Shown: positions 17,294 through 26,980 of the stretch, one piece after another
How positions within the stretch are numbered: the stretch's first letter is position 1
Layout: each line of letters begins with the position of its first letter
NCBI GenBank assembly: GCA_020199835.1
Contig: JAIVJV010000012.1
Span: 186,001-250,000, forward strand
Direction of reading: 5' to 3'
Length of the DNA: 64,000 nt
Source: Acidobacteriota bacterium
GTDB lineage: Bacteria; Acidobacteriota; Blastocatellia; Pyrinomonadales; Pyrinomonadaceae
Notes under the pieces: model-generated
The model's input: only the letters and a program-made list of their open reading frames with translations
Databases searched by the model: none
What the model was told of the DNA's origin: nothing
Position numbers and translations under genes: made by a program

Positions 17294-20200
17294 ATGCTAT
17301 CTCGAAAATCAACACTCGCACTGTTCACGTTCTTTCTGATTTGCGTCACTTCCGCAGTCGCCCAAACTGATCGTGGCACTCTAACCGGCCGCGTCACAGA
17401 TCCAAACGGTGCCGCTGTCGCAAATGCCAAAGTCACCGCCACCAATGTCAACACAGCCGAAACTCGCGAGGTCACCACTTCAGACGACGGGAACTACACG
17501 ATTCCCGAACTCAAAGCCGACCCTTATAAAGTGACTGCGGAAGCGCCAGGCTTCAAAACCACGTCCGCGGAAAACATCGTCGTTGGCGTTCAGGTTAGCC
17601 GCACACTCGATTTCAAGCTCGAGATCGGCGAGATCAGCACTGTCGTCACGATTACCAACAATGAAGCGCCCGTCCTCCAAACCGAAACGCCTGTGCGGCA
17701 GACGAATGTGAGTGAACGGCAGGTGCGGGAGTTGCCACTGCTTGTCAGTTCGGAGTTTTCCGGACGTACACCCTTGTCCTTTATTTATCTTGACAGCAAC
17801 GTGACGCAAGGTAGCGGCGCGCAAGGTACCGACACAACTCGTTTTCGCGTTAGCGGCGGACAGGCACTCGGGACGGAAATTCTTATCGATGGCGCAACTA
17901 CGCGACGCACGCAAAACGGCACGTTCTTCTCCGAAGTCGCTCCGGGACCAAATGCGTTTCAGGAATTTACAATTTCTACAAGCACTTATTCGGCGGAGTT
18001 TGGCAACTCATCGGGCGGTGTCATCAACTTCACGCAAAAGAGTGGCGGGAACGAATATCACGGCGAGATCTACGATCTCATCCGCAACGAGAAACTGAAC
18101 GCGAACACGTTTCGCAGCAACGCCCAAAGAATCGATCGCGCGCGCGATAATCAAAATGACTTCGGTTTCAACATCGGCGGTCCAATCACCTTCCCACACT
18201 TCGGTGAAGGTGGACCGATAATTCACACGCTCCGCAATCGCGCCTTTTTCTTCTTCAACTACGAAGGCTATCGGTTTACCGAAGGCTCAAACAACATCAT
18301 TACCGTTCCCACACTGCGAATGCGGCAGGGAGACTTCTCCGAACTGCTGACCGATCCGTACATCCTCAATTTCTTCGGACACGGAATACAAATTTACGAT
18401 CCGCGACAGCCTGCGGGAACCCGCACTGCGATTCCGGGTAATCGTCTCGATTTATACCTGGGCGGCGCGCGAATCGATCCGGTCGGCATCAACTCACTCC
18501 AGTTTTTCCCGGCGCCGAACACAACCGGCCCGAATGGTTCGACAGTTTTCCGTAACTACCTATCAACCGGGCTCCGGCCGACAAACATGAATCAGTACAC
18601 GACCAAGCTCGACTTCGTCGCGTCTGACAATCACCGGCTTTCCGGCAGCTTCTCACACCGCAAGAACGATCGCATTGCCGGCGATCCGGTTCCGCGCTTT
18701 CCTTTGCCGTTCACGTCGCAGGGAGCTTTCAACCAACTCTTCAAATCGATCCTGGTTCGCGTTCAAGACGACTACACGTTTGGCCCGACGCTCTTGAATC
18801 ACCTCAATGTCGGATTCACACGTTACGATGTCGCGAATCGCAATACGACCGATCCGTTCGACACGTCATCACTCGGTTTTCCGATTAATGCAACGCAGAA
18901 CAGTGCATTTCCGCGACTCGGTTTTCCCGGGTATGGCTTCCCGGAAAGTTCGTCAGATCCGCGCGCTTACCAGGATATCGGTTCCAGTTTCTTTACCGAT
19001 CACATCTTCGATACAGCGTGGCACGTCTCGGACTCGGTTACGTGGATCAAAGGGAAACACTCGTTCAAATTCGGCGCGGACGTACGCACATCGCAATTCA
19101 ATTTCAGGCAAAGAATCGACCCGGGCGGCTCATTCAATTTCCGGCACGACCAAACCGCGGCTGATTTCGATCCCGATGGCGGGTGGCCCATCGCCAGTTT
19201 GATAACCGGCGCGACCGAGTTCTCTTTCAACTCAAACAACTCGATCGATCCGCAGTTTAGACAATTGACGCACGGCTATTTTGCGCAAGACGATATCAAG
19301 GTTACTCCTCGTCTGACGCTCAATCTCGGCATTCGTTACGACGTGCCGGGCCAACGATACGAAGCACGCAACTTCTATCGCGGCTTTGATCCAACTGCTC
19401 CCAATCCCGAGGTCGGCCGGCTCGGCGCGATTGCCGGCGCCGCAGGTCAAGGCGGTGTGCAGGCCGCAGAGCGTGCACTCACGAAGACTGACTACTCCAA
19501 CCTTGGTCCGCGAGTCGGCGCAGCTTACGCGTGGAACGATAAAACAGTGATTCGCGGCGGTATCGGTCTCTACTATTCGCCGATCATTTACGGATTCGAA
19601 GGCCAGAACGAACTGCAAACAGGACTGATTGGTTACAACACCGGCTCAGGGCCGCGCACACCGAATGGCCGCAACGCGCAATTCTTCTTGTCGACGTATC
19701 CGTCGATTCCGCCGATCGCTCCCGACAGTCAGTTCATCGGCTCCGACGTGCAGTTCTTCGATCCGGATTTCAAGACCGGACGCACGCTGCAATACAGTCT
19801 CGACATACAGCGTGAGTTACCTTTTAACTTCGTGGCTTCGATCGGATATATCGGTCACCACGCCACCCGACTGCGATCTAATTTCCAGCGTTTGAATGCA
19901 CTGCCGTTCAACGCGCTAAGGCTAGGATTCCCGGTGCTCAACATGTCGCTTGCAGACGCGCTTGCCGATCCGGCGATCGTGTCGTTTGCGCAGAGTGTCG
20001 GAGCGCCATTACCTGCATCAACGACCGCGGTCTTCCCCGGCTTCAATGGCAACGTTGCGCAAGCGTTGAAACCGTTTCCGCAATACAACCGCATCAACAA
20101 TATTCTCGAGAGCCAGGGTACGAGTGATTACAACGCGCTGCAGGCGAAACTCGAACGGCGCTTTTCACGCGGCATACAAGCGGGAGCGTCTTACACGTTT

Positions 20201-20971
20201 GCGAAACTCATCACTGACGCTTCTGAAGATCTATTCGGTGGCTCACCACTCGGCGGCGTGCTGCAAAACCCCTTCAATCGCGAGTCGTTCCGATCTGTCT
20301 CTCCCAACAGCGCGCCACACGTGCTCGTGATCAATTACCTCGTCGAGTTACCTTTCGGAAAAGGCAAACGTTACCTGAACAGCGGCGGGTTCGTTGATAA
20401 GCTCGTTGGCGGCTGGCAGGTCAACGGTATCAATCGTTATCAGTCAGGCGTGCCGCTGAGTTTCTTTACGTCGGATCCCCTCTTCACTGACTTCCTGCAA
20501 CTGACGGGATATCTCGGAAACCTCAGGTTGAACCCGACGGGTCAACCGTTCGAGAGCGAGGGCGCGTTCATCAACGATCGTTTTGGCCGGCAATTCATCA
20601 ATGCAGGGGCGTTCACGCCGCCGCCGCAGTTTGGCTCAGGCTTTAACAACAATCCGAGTGGCGCACCCGTCGGATCCGCTGCTTACGCCGCCTACTACAA
20701 CGATCCTTCGCGGTTCTTCGGCACGCTTGCACCGGCGCTGAGTAACGTGCATTCGCAGCCTTTCTTTAGCGAAGACGTAAGCCTTCTCAAGAAGACACGC
20801 ATAACTGAAACAGTGGCGTTTGAGTTGGGCGCCGAGGCGTTCAACTTGTTCAATCGCTCGTACTACTTCTTCCCCACGACGGACTTGCGTGACGCTGCAA
20901 ACTTCGGTTTCCAAAGTATTGGCGCAAACAATCCTCGTCGAATACAGATCCGCTTACGGCTGCTGTTTTAG
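17294..20971 (+). CDS. Oar-like TonB-dependent receptor with carboxypeptidase-regulatory domain
   Basis: A 1225-residue outer-membrane protein. The ATG at 17294 has GAGGGGG upstream, followed by a signal peptide cut at VAQT. Residues about 27-110 are a carboxypeptidase-regulatory-like domain (GTLTGRVTDPNGAAVANAKV, TTSDDGNYTIPELK). The plug follows, with LIDGATTRRTQNGTFF and FQEFTISTSTYSAEFGNSSGGV. The rest is the beta-barrel, ending in RIQIRLRLLF with the C-terminal Phe expected for outer-membrane insertion. This Oar-like size and order are typical of Acidobacteriota, where such receptors are numerous and ligands mostly unknown. Downstream TPR and glycoside hydrolase genes suggest oligosaccharide uptake, but that link is positional. 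Confidence 0.93.
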   Translation: MLSRKSTLALFTFFLICVTSAVAQTDRGTLTGRVTDPNGAAVANAKVTATNVNTAETREVTTSDDGNYTIPELKADPYKVTAEAPGFKTTSAENIVVGVQVSRTLDFKLEIGEISTVVTITNNEAPVLQTETPVRQTNVSERQVRELPLLVSSEFSGRTPLSFIYLDSNVTQGSGAQGTDTTRFRVSGGQALGTEILIDGATTRRTQNGTFFSEVAPGPNAFQEFTISTSTYSAEFGNSSGGVINFTQKSGGNEYHGEIYDLIRNEKLNANTFRSNAQRIDRARDNQNDFGFNIGGPITFPHFGEGGPIIHTLRNRAFFFFNYEGYRFTEGSNNIITVPTLRMRQGDFSELLTDPYILNFFGHGIQIYDPRQPAGTRTAIPGNRLDLYLGGARIDPVGINSLQFFPAPNTTGPNGSTVFRNYLSTGLRPTNMNQYTTKLDFVASDNHRLSGSFSHRKNDRIAGDPVPRFPLPFTSQGAFNQLFKSILVRVQDDYTFGPTLLNHLNVGFTRYDVANRNTTDPFDTSSLGFPINATQNSAFPRLGFPGYGFPESSSDPRAYQDIGSSFFTDHIFDTAWHVSDSVTWIKGKHSFKFGADVRTSQFNFRQRIDPGGSFNFRHDQTAADFDPDGGWPIASLITGATEFSFNSNNSIDPQFRQLTHGYFAQDDIKVTPRLTLNLGIRYDVPGQRYEARNFYRGFDPTAPNPEVGRLGAIAGAAGQGGVQAAERALTKTDYSNLGPRVGAAYAWNDKTVIRGGIGLYYSPIIYGFEGQNELQTGLIGYNTGSGPRTPNGRNAQFFLSTYPSIPPIAPDSQFIGSDVQFFDPDFKTGRTLQYSLDIQRELPFNFVASIGYIGHHATRLRSNFQRLNALPFNALRLGFPVLNMSLADALADPAIVSFAQSVGAPLPASTTAVFPGFNGNVAQALKPFPQYNRINNILESQGTSDYNALQAKLERRFSRGIQAGASYTFAKLITDASEDLFGGSPLGGVLQNPFNRESFRSVSPNSAPHVLVINYLVELPFGKGKRYLNSGGFVDKLVGGWQVNGINRYQSGVPLSFFTSDPLFTDFLQLTGYLGNLRLNPTGQPFESEGAFINDRFGRQFINAGAFTPPPQFGSGFNNNPSGAPVGSAAYAAYYNDPSRFFGTLAPALSNVHSQPFFSEDVSLLKKTRITETVAFELGAEAFNLFNRSYYFFPTTDLRDAANFGFQSIGANNPRRIQIRLRLLF

Positions 20972-20973
20972 AG

Positions 20974-22260
20974 ATGAGTTGCCCGCAGATCACACGGATT
21001 GTCTTGCTGATTGCGCTAACTGCGACGTGCGCGGTTGGACAAGAGAGTGTAGACACGCACACGCGTCGCGGAATGATCGCCGCGGAGGCGAATAACTTGA
21101 AAGCGGCAGAACGGCACTTCGCGGCTGCCGCTTCACTCGCTCCAACAGATCCGTCAGCCAAAAATAACTATGGCGCGATTCTGATGCGTCTCGGTCGAAC
21201 GGCGGAAGCACGCACCCAATTCGAAGCGTCGCTCAAACTGAATCCGGATCAACCGAGCGCATTAACGAATCTCGCACAGATTTATTTCAAAAGCGGTCAG
21301 CCTGATGATCTGCAAATGGCTCGAAGTCTGCTGGAGCGTGTTGCTAAGAACACTTCCGACCCCGCAGTTTCTCACGCGCTTGTTATTACTACCCTGAAGC
21401 TGGGCCAGGTGTTGATGGAAAAAGGGGATCTTCGCTCTGCCGGACGCACTCTCGAAAGTGCGGTGGCGAGCGGATTAGACGACGCAAAGATTTACGCAGC
21501 TTTGGCGGAAGTCTATCAAGCGGATGGTCACTATGAAAACGCGATTCCCGCAATGCGGCTCGCGGTGCTGCGCGATCCTCAGAACGAGATGTACCACTTC
21601 AGGTATGGTCTGCTGCTCACCGACTCACACGCGCCAGGTGCCGGCATTCTTCGTTTGCAGGAAGCGCTGAAGCAGTTTCCAAATTCCGCACGCTTGTGGT
21701 TAGCGCTCGGAATTGCTCAGCTCACGCATGGTCAGAACGTCGAGGCGGAAAACTCTTTCAAGCGCTCACTCGCCGTGGACGCAAAATTGGTACCCGCGAT
21801 TGCGTATCTCGGCGTGACTTACGCGGAGCGAGGCGCATACGGCAAAGCGATCGATTTCTATGAACAGGCCATCGCGTTGAGTGCGAAACTCGGCGCGTTG
21901 TACTACCTCGCGGCAGATACGATGCTTAAAACAGCGAACGCCGATACAACTCGCGCCGAACGATATCTCAAACGCGCAACCGAGCTCGATCCGAATCTAG
22001 CCGGCGCTTATCTCGCGTGGGGCAGGCATTACGTTCGCACAAATCGCCACAGCGAAGCGGCGCCGCTGCTCGAACGCGCTGTGTCTTTACAACCTGAGTT
22101 ACTCGAAGCTCATTATCAACTCAGCCGGGTTTATGTGAAATTGAAGCGAACCGAGGACGCTAATCGCGAGCTTGCTATCTTTAAAGAGTTAAGCGAGAAG
22201 CAGAAGGCCAGAAATGAAAGCCGTGAGATTGTCCGCCGGCTCGCTAACGTCAGATTCTGA
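20974..22260 (+). CDS. Secreted tetratricopeptide-repeat protein
   Basis: It begins 2 bp after the receptor stop and lacks its own strong ribosome site, so translation is probably coupled. A signal peptide (RIVLLIALTATCAVGQ) is followed by about ten TPR units through residue 400, for example PSAKNNYGAILMRLGRTAEA, PSALTNLAQIYFKSGQ and AGAYLAWGRHYVRTNRHSEA. The 34-residue periodicity and the Ala/Gly/Tyr positions are clear. In Acidobacteriota such proteins often follow Oar-like receptors or contain CRTAC/ASPIC domains; none is present here. Likely a periplasmic scaffold for the receptor system; partners unknown. Confidence 0.88.
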   Translation: MSCPQITRIVLLIALTATCAVGQESVDTHTRRGMIAAEANNLKAAERHFAAAASLAPTDPSAKNNYGAILMRLGRTAEARTQFEASLKLNPDQPSALTNLAQIYFKSGQPDDLQMARSLLERVAKNTSDPAVSHALVITTLKLGQVLMEKGDLRSAGRTLESAVASGLDDAKIYAALAEVYQADGHYENAIPAMRLAVLRDPQNEMYHFRYGLLLTDSHAPGAGILRLQEALKQFPNSARLWLALGIAQLTHGQNVEAENSFKRSLAVDAKLVPAIAYLGVTYAERGAYGKAIDFYEQAIALSAKLGALYYLAADTMLKTANADTTRAERYLKRATELDPNLAGAYLAWGRHYVRTNRHSEAAPLLERAVSLQPELLEAHYQLSRVYVKLKRTEDANRELAIFKELSEKQKARNESREIVRRLANVRF

Positions 22261-22262
22261 AC

Positions 22263-22310
22263 CACGGATAACACGGTTTTAGTCCGCGTTTTTATCTGTG
22301 TCATCTGTGG
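22263..22310. repeat. Imperfect palindromic intergenic repeat
   Basis: CCACGGATAACACGG on one side and ATCTGTGTCATCTGTGG on the other form an imperfect inverted repeat around a TAGTCCGCG centre. Fragments of the same word (CACACGGATAAG near 813, ATCACACGGATT near 20989) occur elsewhere in the window, so it may belong to a dispersed intergenic repeat family. Confidence 0.4.
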
Positions 22311-22327
22311 CTACTTGAGGTGAGAGA

Positions 22328-23470
22328 ATGTTGTCCTTGCGAAGACTGGTTCAAGTAATCCCCCTTTGGCTACTGCTTGCTGCCACCGCGCTGGCGGCTC
22401 AGACCGAGCGTTGGTCCGAACAGAAAGCCCGCGATTGGTACGCAAGACAACCGTGGCTCGTCGGCAGCAACTACAATCCTGCCAGCGCGATCAACCAACT
22501 CGAGATGTGGCAGGCAGACTCGTTCGATCCGAAAAGAATCGATCTCGAACTTGGTTGGGCGGCGAATCTCGGGATGAACACCATGCGCGTTTACCTCCAC
22601 GACCTGCTCTGGCAGGACGCGGAAGGTTTCAAACGGCGCCTCGATCAGTTTCTGACGATCGCCGCCAGACACAGGATCAAACCAATCTTCGTACTTTTCG
22701 ACTCGGTTTGGGATCCGGACCCCAAGCCCGGCAAACAGCGAGCGCCGCGCCCCGGCGTACACAACTCGGGTTGGGTCCAGAGTCCAAGTCGCACGGCGCT
22801 GCAAAACCCCGCGGAGTATCCGCGTCTCGAAGCGTATGTGAAAGGCGTTGTCGGGGCGTTCGCGCGGGACCAACGGATCCTCGCGTGGGACATCTGGAAC
22901 GAGCCCGACAACCTGAATCCCGGCAGCTACAACGAACTCGAACCGAAGAACAAGGTGGAGCTTGTGTTGCCGCTGCTCCGTCAGGCGTTCGGCTGGGCGC
23001 GTGAAGCGAAGCCCGAACAGCCGCTGACGTGCGGCGTGTGGAAGGGCGATTGGTCCACGCCTGAAAAGATGACGGAGATGGATCGTCTTCAGATCGAACT
23101 CTCAGACGTCATCACGTTTCATAACTACGACTCGCCGACTGAATTGGAGAAACGAATTAACTGGCTCAAGCGTTATAACCGTCCGATGATCTGCACCGAA
23201 TACATGGCGCGCGGCAACGGCAGCTTCTTTATGGGCAGCCTCCTCGTCGGCAAGGCGCACAACGTCGGCATGATCAACTGGGGACTGGTCCAGGGTAAGA
23301 CACAGACTCATCTGCCGTGGGATTCGTGGCAAAACCCTTATGTCGGTCGCGAACCGTCGGTCTGGTTTCACGAAGTGTTTCGCACCGATGGCCGGCCTTA
23401 CATTCCGGAAGAAGTCGAGTTCATCAAACGGATGACCGGCAAGACGAAAGCACGAGCAGCGGCGAAGTAA
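22328..23470 (+). CDS. Secreted GH5-like (cellulase-superfamily) glycoside hydrolase
   Basis: The start follows GAGGTGAG. A signal peptide (VIPLWLLLAATALAAQ) precedes a TIM-barrel of about 350 residues. The acid/base Glu192 lies in LAWDIWNEPD, the hallmark of clan GH-A, and the nucleophile candidate Glu291 lies in PMICTEYMAR at the end of a beta-strand. HNYDSP between them is also typical. The closest described groups are GH5 and GH2-type barrels without accessory domains; the exact specificity cannot be read here. It precedes a GH51 arabinofuranosidase by 3 bp, so hydrolysis of arabinose-containing plant polysaccharide is a reasonable inference. Confidence 0.85.
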   Translation: MLSLRRLVQVIPLWLLLAATALAAQTERWSEQKARDWYARQPWLVGSNYNPASAINQLEMWQADSFDPKRIDLELGWAANLGMNTMRVYLHDLLWQDAEGFKRRLDQFLTIAARHRIKPIFVLFDSVWDPDPKPGKQRAPRPGVHNSGWVQSPSRTALQNPAEYPRLEAYVKGVVGAFARDQRILAWDIWNEPDNLNPGSYNELEPKNKVELVLPLLRQAFGWAREAKPEQPLTCGVWKGDWSTPEKMTEMDRLQIELSDVITFHNYDSPTELEKRINWLKRYNRPMICTEYMARGNGSFFMGSLLVGKAHNVGMINWGLVQGKTQTHLPWDSWQNPYVGREPSVWFHEVFRTDGRPYIPEEVEFIKRMTGKTKARAAAK

Positions 23471-23473
23471 ACG

Positions 23474-25486
23474 TTGCAGCTAAGACGTCTCTTAATCGTT
23501 TATTCTCTCCTGGTTGTCGTTGTTGCGCAGCCTCACCTCGTAGCGGCGCAAGCTACCCAAGAGGCCTCGATTTCGATCGATGCTCGCCGAGTTGAAAACC
23601 GCATCAGTCCCCTGCTCTACGGCCAGTTTCTGGAGTTCATGTACGAGGGCATCAAAGGAGGACTGCACGCCGAACTGCTTCGCAACCGCAGTTTTGAAGA
23701 ACCGGCAAACGTCATGGGTCTCTCGCGCAGTTGGGAGCGTTATCCGGACGATCGAAACGACGACTACGCACTTACTTTTCAATGGGACGATCAGTTCGCT
23801 TACCCGCAACAGCGAAAGATCAAGCTCGATAACGATGTAAAGGAACACTCGCTGCGCGTCGAGGCGGGCGAGGGCGTCATTGAACGTCACGGAGTCTATC
23901 AGCCGCGCGTCCCAGTAAGAGCCGGTCTCGAGTATCGCGGTTACTTCTGGCTCCACACCAACGATTACGCCGGCCACGTCGTTGTGGCGTTGGAATCCGA
24001 CGCTGACGCGGGTCAGGTCTACGCTGCCGCGAATGTTGAGCGGATCGGCAGAGGTGATTGGCGCAAATACGAGTTCTCACTGCGGCCAACGCGCAACGAT
24101 CCAATGGCGCGGTTCGCGATCCTTTTTCCCGGACGAGGCACGGTTTGGATCGATCAAGTCTCGTTGATGCCCGCGGATGTCGTGGCCGGCGGTGCTCGTC
24201 GCGACGTATTCGAAAAGATCAGACTTCTAAAGCCTGCCTTCATTCGCTGGCCTGGTGGCAATGTGGCCCAGGACTACCGCTGGCTCTGGGGCATTGGCCC
24301 GCGTGACGAACGTTTCACCTGGTCCAACCTCTCATGGAAAAACGAACCAGAGCCGAGCGACTTTGGCACTGACGAGTTTGTCATGTTCTCGCGCGCGGTT
24401 GGCGCTGAGCCTTCGATTACAGTCAACGTCGAGGGACGCGGAGCGACCGTGGCAGAGGCGGCAGCATGGGTCGAGTACTGCAACGGACCGGCAAGTTCGA
24501 AATACGGCGCGATGCGTGCAGCCAATGGTCACCCGGCTCCGTTCGGCGTCAAGTTTTGGGAAGTCGGAAATGAAATTTGGGGCAACTGGGTGCGTGGTCA
24601 CTCAAACGCCGACACATACGCGCGTAACTACAACCGGTATGCGCAGGCGATGCGTGCGGTCGATCCGTCGATCAAGCTGATCGCCGTGGGCGACAACGAC
24701 ATGAACTGGAACCGGACCGTGCTGCGCGAAGCCGGGCGTAACATTGATTACCTCGCGATACATCACTACTACGGCCGGCGCGAGGCGCAAGGCGATCCGT
24801 TGAACCTGATGGCGCGGCCGTTGTTTTTCGAACGTTTCTACAGCCAGGTGCAACAGCTGTTACGTGAGTTCGGGTTTGCGGATCGGGTTAAGCTCGCGAT
24901 CAATGAATGGGGACTCGATCTTCCGAGCGAGCGGCAGTATTCGATGGAGTCGGCACTCTACGGCGCGCGGCTGATGAACGTGTTTGAGCGTTCGGGTGAG
25001 ATCGTCGAGATGAGCGCGGTTTCCGATCTCGTTAACGGCTGGCCCGGCGGTATCATCCAGGCCGGCCGGAATAGCGTTTTCGTTGCGCCGATCTATCTGG
25101 TGAACCACCTTTACAGCCAGCATCGCGGTGATCAGCTTCTGGCAGCGACAGTCAACAGTCCAACCTTTAATACGTCTCGCGAAGGAACGAACATTCCTTA
25201 CCTTGACGCGACTGCCAGCCGGACCGCGGATGGCAAAACGATCTTCGTGAAAGCGGTCAACACGAATCGTACTAGTTCATTAGTCACAACGATCACTATC
25301 GCCGGCGCAGTTCCCGCCGCGCGAGCGGAGGTAAAGACCGTAACTGCACCCTCATTTAGTGCCGCTAATGATTTTTCACAACCTGCTGCGGTCTCGATTC
25401 AAACGAGGACGATACCGAGCGCTCGTAGTTTTGTCGTCACTTTGCCGAAGCACTCGGTATCGATAATCGTACTGCGAACGCGGTAA
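23474..25486 (+). CDS. Secreted GH51 alpha-L-arabinofuranosidase
   Basis: The TTG at 23474 starts 3 bp after the previous stop; a weak ribosome site suggests coupling. The signal peptide is SLLVVVVAQPHLVAAQ. Residues about 36-80 show the GH51 opening (ISPLLYGQFLEFMYEGIKGG, HAELLRNRSFE), and residues about 100-240 are an inserted carbohydrate-binding jelly-roll (CBM4/9-like). The (beta/alpha)8 barrel follows with the acid/base Glu367 in WEVGNEIWGNW and the nucleophile Glu478 in LAINEWG. The C-terminal beta-sandwich closes the 670 residues. It would release terminal arabinofuranose from arabinan or arabinoxylan. The gene ends 2 bp from the convergent SurA/DsbA gene. Confidence 0.93.
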   Translation: MQLRRLLIVYSLLVVVVAQPHLVAAQATQEASISIDARRVENRISPLLYGQFLEFMYEGIKGGLHAELLRNRSFEEPANVMGLSRSWERYPDDRNDDYALTFQWDDQFAYPQQRKIKLDNDVKEHSLRVEAGEGVIERHGVYQPRVPVRAGLEYRGYFWLHTNDYAGHVVVALESDADAGQVYAAANVERIGRGDWRKYEFSLRPTRNDPMARFAILFPGRGTVWIDQVSLMPADVVAGGARRDVFEKIRLLKPAFIRWPGGNVAQDYRWLWGIGPRDERFTWSNLSWKNEPEPSDFGTDEFVMFSRAVGAEPSITVNVEGRGATVAEAAAWVEYCNGPASSKYGAMRAANGHPAPFGVKFWEVGNEIWGNWVRGHSNADTYARNYNRYAQAMRAVDPSIKLIAVGDNDMNWNRTVLREAGRNIDYLAIHHYYGRREAQGDPLNLMARPLFFERFYSQVQQLLREFGFADRVKLAINEWGLDLPSERQYSMESALYGARLMNVFERSGEIVEMSAVSDLVNGWPGGIIQAGRNSVFVAPIYLVNHLYSQHRGDQLLAATVNSPTFNTSREGTNIPYLDATASRTADGKTIFVKAVNTNRTSSLVTTITIAGAVPAARAEVKTVTAPSFSAANDFSQPAAVSIQTRTIPSARSFVVTLPKHSVSIIVLRTR

Positions 25487-25488
25487 GT

Positions 25489-26970
25489 TTATTTCCCGTT
25501 GCTTGCGCGTTGCGTTGGCTGCTTCAGCGTCGCCTCGATCACTGACTTCACGTTCTCATACGAATGGTCGGAAACGCGCCTACCGTTGATGTAGATCGTC
25601 GGTGTGCCGTTGACGCCGAGCTTACGCCCCTCAATCACGTCGCGCTGGACCTTCTCAGCGAATTTGCCGCTGTCGAGCGAAGCGTCAAAGCGTGCGCGGT
25701 CAAGACCCAGATCGGTTGCGTACTGCCTGAGCTTGTCGATGCCGAGCGCAGACTGGTTACGGAACAGCACGCCCGCGTATTCCCAGTACTTCCCTTGCTC
25801 GCGCGCAGCCTCGGCAGCTTCGGCAGCTTTGCGTGCGTTCGCATGTTGAGTAAGCGGGAAGTCGCGCACGACCAGCCGCACCCGATCGCCAAACTCGCTC
25901 ACGATCCGCTCGAGCACCGGATGTTGCCGTGCGCAACTCGGACATTCAAAATCCGTAAACGCAACGATCGTGATTGAGGCGTTCGCTGTTCCCTTCACCG
26001 GTTGATCGTCAGTGGCAATTTCGAATGAAGGCGACTCAGGAGCAGTCAGATTTGTCTGGACCGTCGCCGCGCGTCGCAACTGAGCGGCATAGGCACGAGT
26101 CGCGTCACTCTCCTTGCGCTCTTGCAGGTACTGAATGATTTGAGCTTTGGTCTGTGCGAAGTCTCCGCTGATCCGATCTTTGTTTTGATCGAAAAACGTC
26201 TGCGCCTCGGCTTCGCTCACACCCGGTACTTTTGCGGTAACTTCAGTATCGAGCAGCGAGCGCATGGTAACAGCTTTCTTTTGTGCTTCCTGCCCGAGCA
26301 GCGTGTCGTTGATCTTCAGCTCAAGGTCCTGCTTGCGAAGTGAGTAGATCTGTTCCTGCACGTTGAAAATCAAGGGGCGAAGACTGTTTTCGATATCACC
26401 CACCGTGATGTTCTTGTTGTTGACGACCGCCAGTACGCGTGCGCGATCTGCGCTGGACGAAGGTGGCGCCGCCGGTTTGGCGATTACTTTTACCTGTGCC
26501 GCAGCCCGCAGCCGCTCGGCAAACTTTTGCGCCAACTCCTGCTGACGTTGGTAACTGAGATATTCGAGGATGTTGTTCTTCTCATCCTTGAACGCGGTCT
26601 GAAAATTAGCCTTGTTCTTATCGTAAAAGGCCTGCGCCTCGGCTTCGGTCGGCGCCTGAACCTTGGCGATAACTTCGTCTTTGATAACTTGAGAAGCACT
26701 GACGCCACGCTTCTTCGCTTCACTTTCAAGCAGCAGCGAATCGATTTGCAGATCGAGTTCTCTTTCGCGAGCCTCGATAACCTGGCGCTGCAACTGCTCG
26801 ACGCGGGCGCGTGTTTCCGGGCTCAGATCCTGCTTCGTGATCTTCACTCCATTTACTACGCCGAGGATTTCCGGTAACGGCTTATCCTCGCAGCCGCAAT
26901 CGACGGTTTGTGCAGCCGACGGCGCACTTACCGCAAACACAAAGAGAACGACAAATAAAAGTTTTTTCAT
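25489..26970 (-). CDS. Fusion of two SurA-like N-domains and a DsbA-type thioredoxin domain
   Basis: A GGAGC site lies 5 nt before the ATG, then a signal peptide (LLFVVLFVFAVSAPSAAQ). Residues about 36-165 and 183-310 are two related helical SurA_N-like chaperone units, each with a VVNxxxIT..DI/L opening, a long helix with LDLQIDSLL or LELKINDTLL, and AEAQAFYDKNK or AEAQTFFDQNK. The C-terminal 180 residues are a DsbA-like thioredoxin fold with active site CPSC (Cys343, Cys346) in AFTDFECPSC and the cis-Pro loop GVNGTPTIYINGRRV. Periplasmic oxidoreductase or chaperone, probably for copper or heme protein assembly given the upstream SCO and cytochrome genes in the same operon (10-bp gap). Confidence 0.85.
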   Translation of the reverse strand: MKKLLFVVLFVFAVSAPSAAQTVDCGCEDKPLPEILGVVNGVKITKQDLSPETRARVEQLQRQVIEARERELDLQIDSLLLESEAKKRGVSASQVIKDEVIAKVQAPTEAEAQAFYDKNKANFQTAFKDEKNNILEYLSYQRQQELAQKFAERLRAAAQVKVIAKPAAPPSSSADRARVLAVVNNKNITVGDIENSLRPLIFNVQEQIYSLRKQDLELKINDTLLGQEAQKKAVTMRSLLDTEVTAKVPGVSEAEAQTFFDQNKDRISGDFAQTKAQIIQYLQERKESDATRAYAAQLRRAATVQTNLTAPESPSFEIATDDQPVKGTANASITIVAFTDFECPSCARQHPVLERIVSEFGDRVRLVVRDFPLTQHANARKAAEAAEAAREQGKYWEYAGVLFRNQSALGIDKLRQYATDLGLDRARFDASLDSGKFAEKVQRDVIEGRKLGVNGTPTIYINGRRVSDHSYENVKSVIEATLKQPTQRASNGK

Positions 26971-26980
26971 AAAGCTCCAG

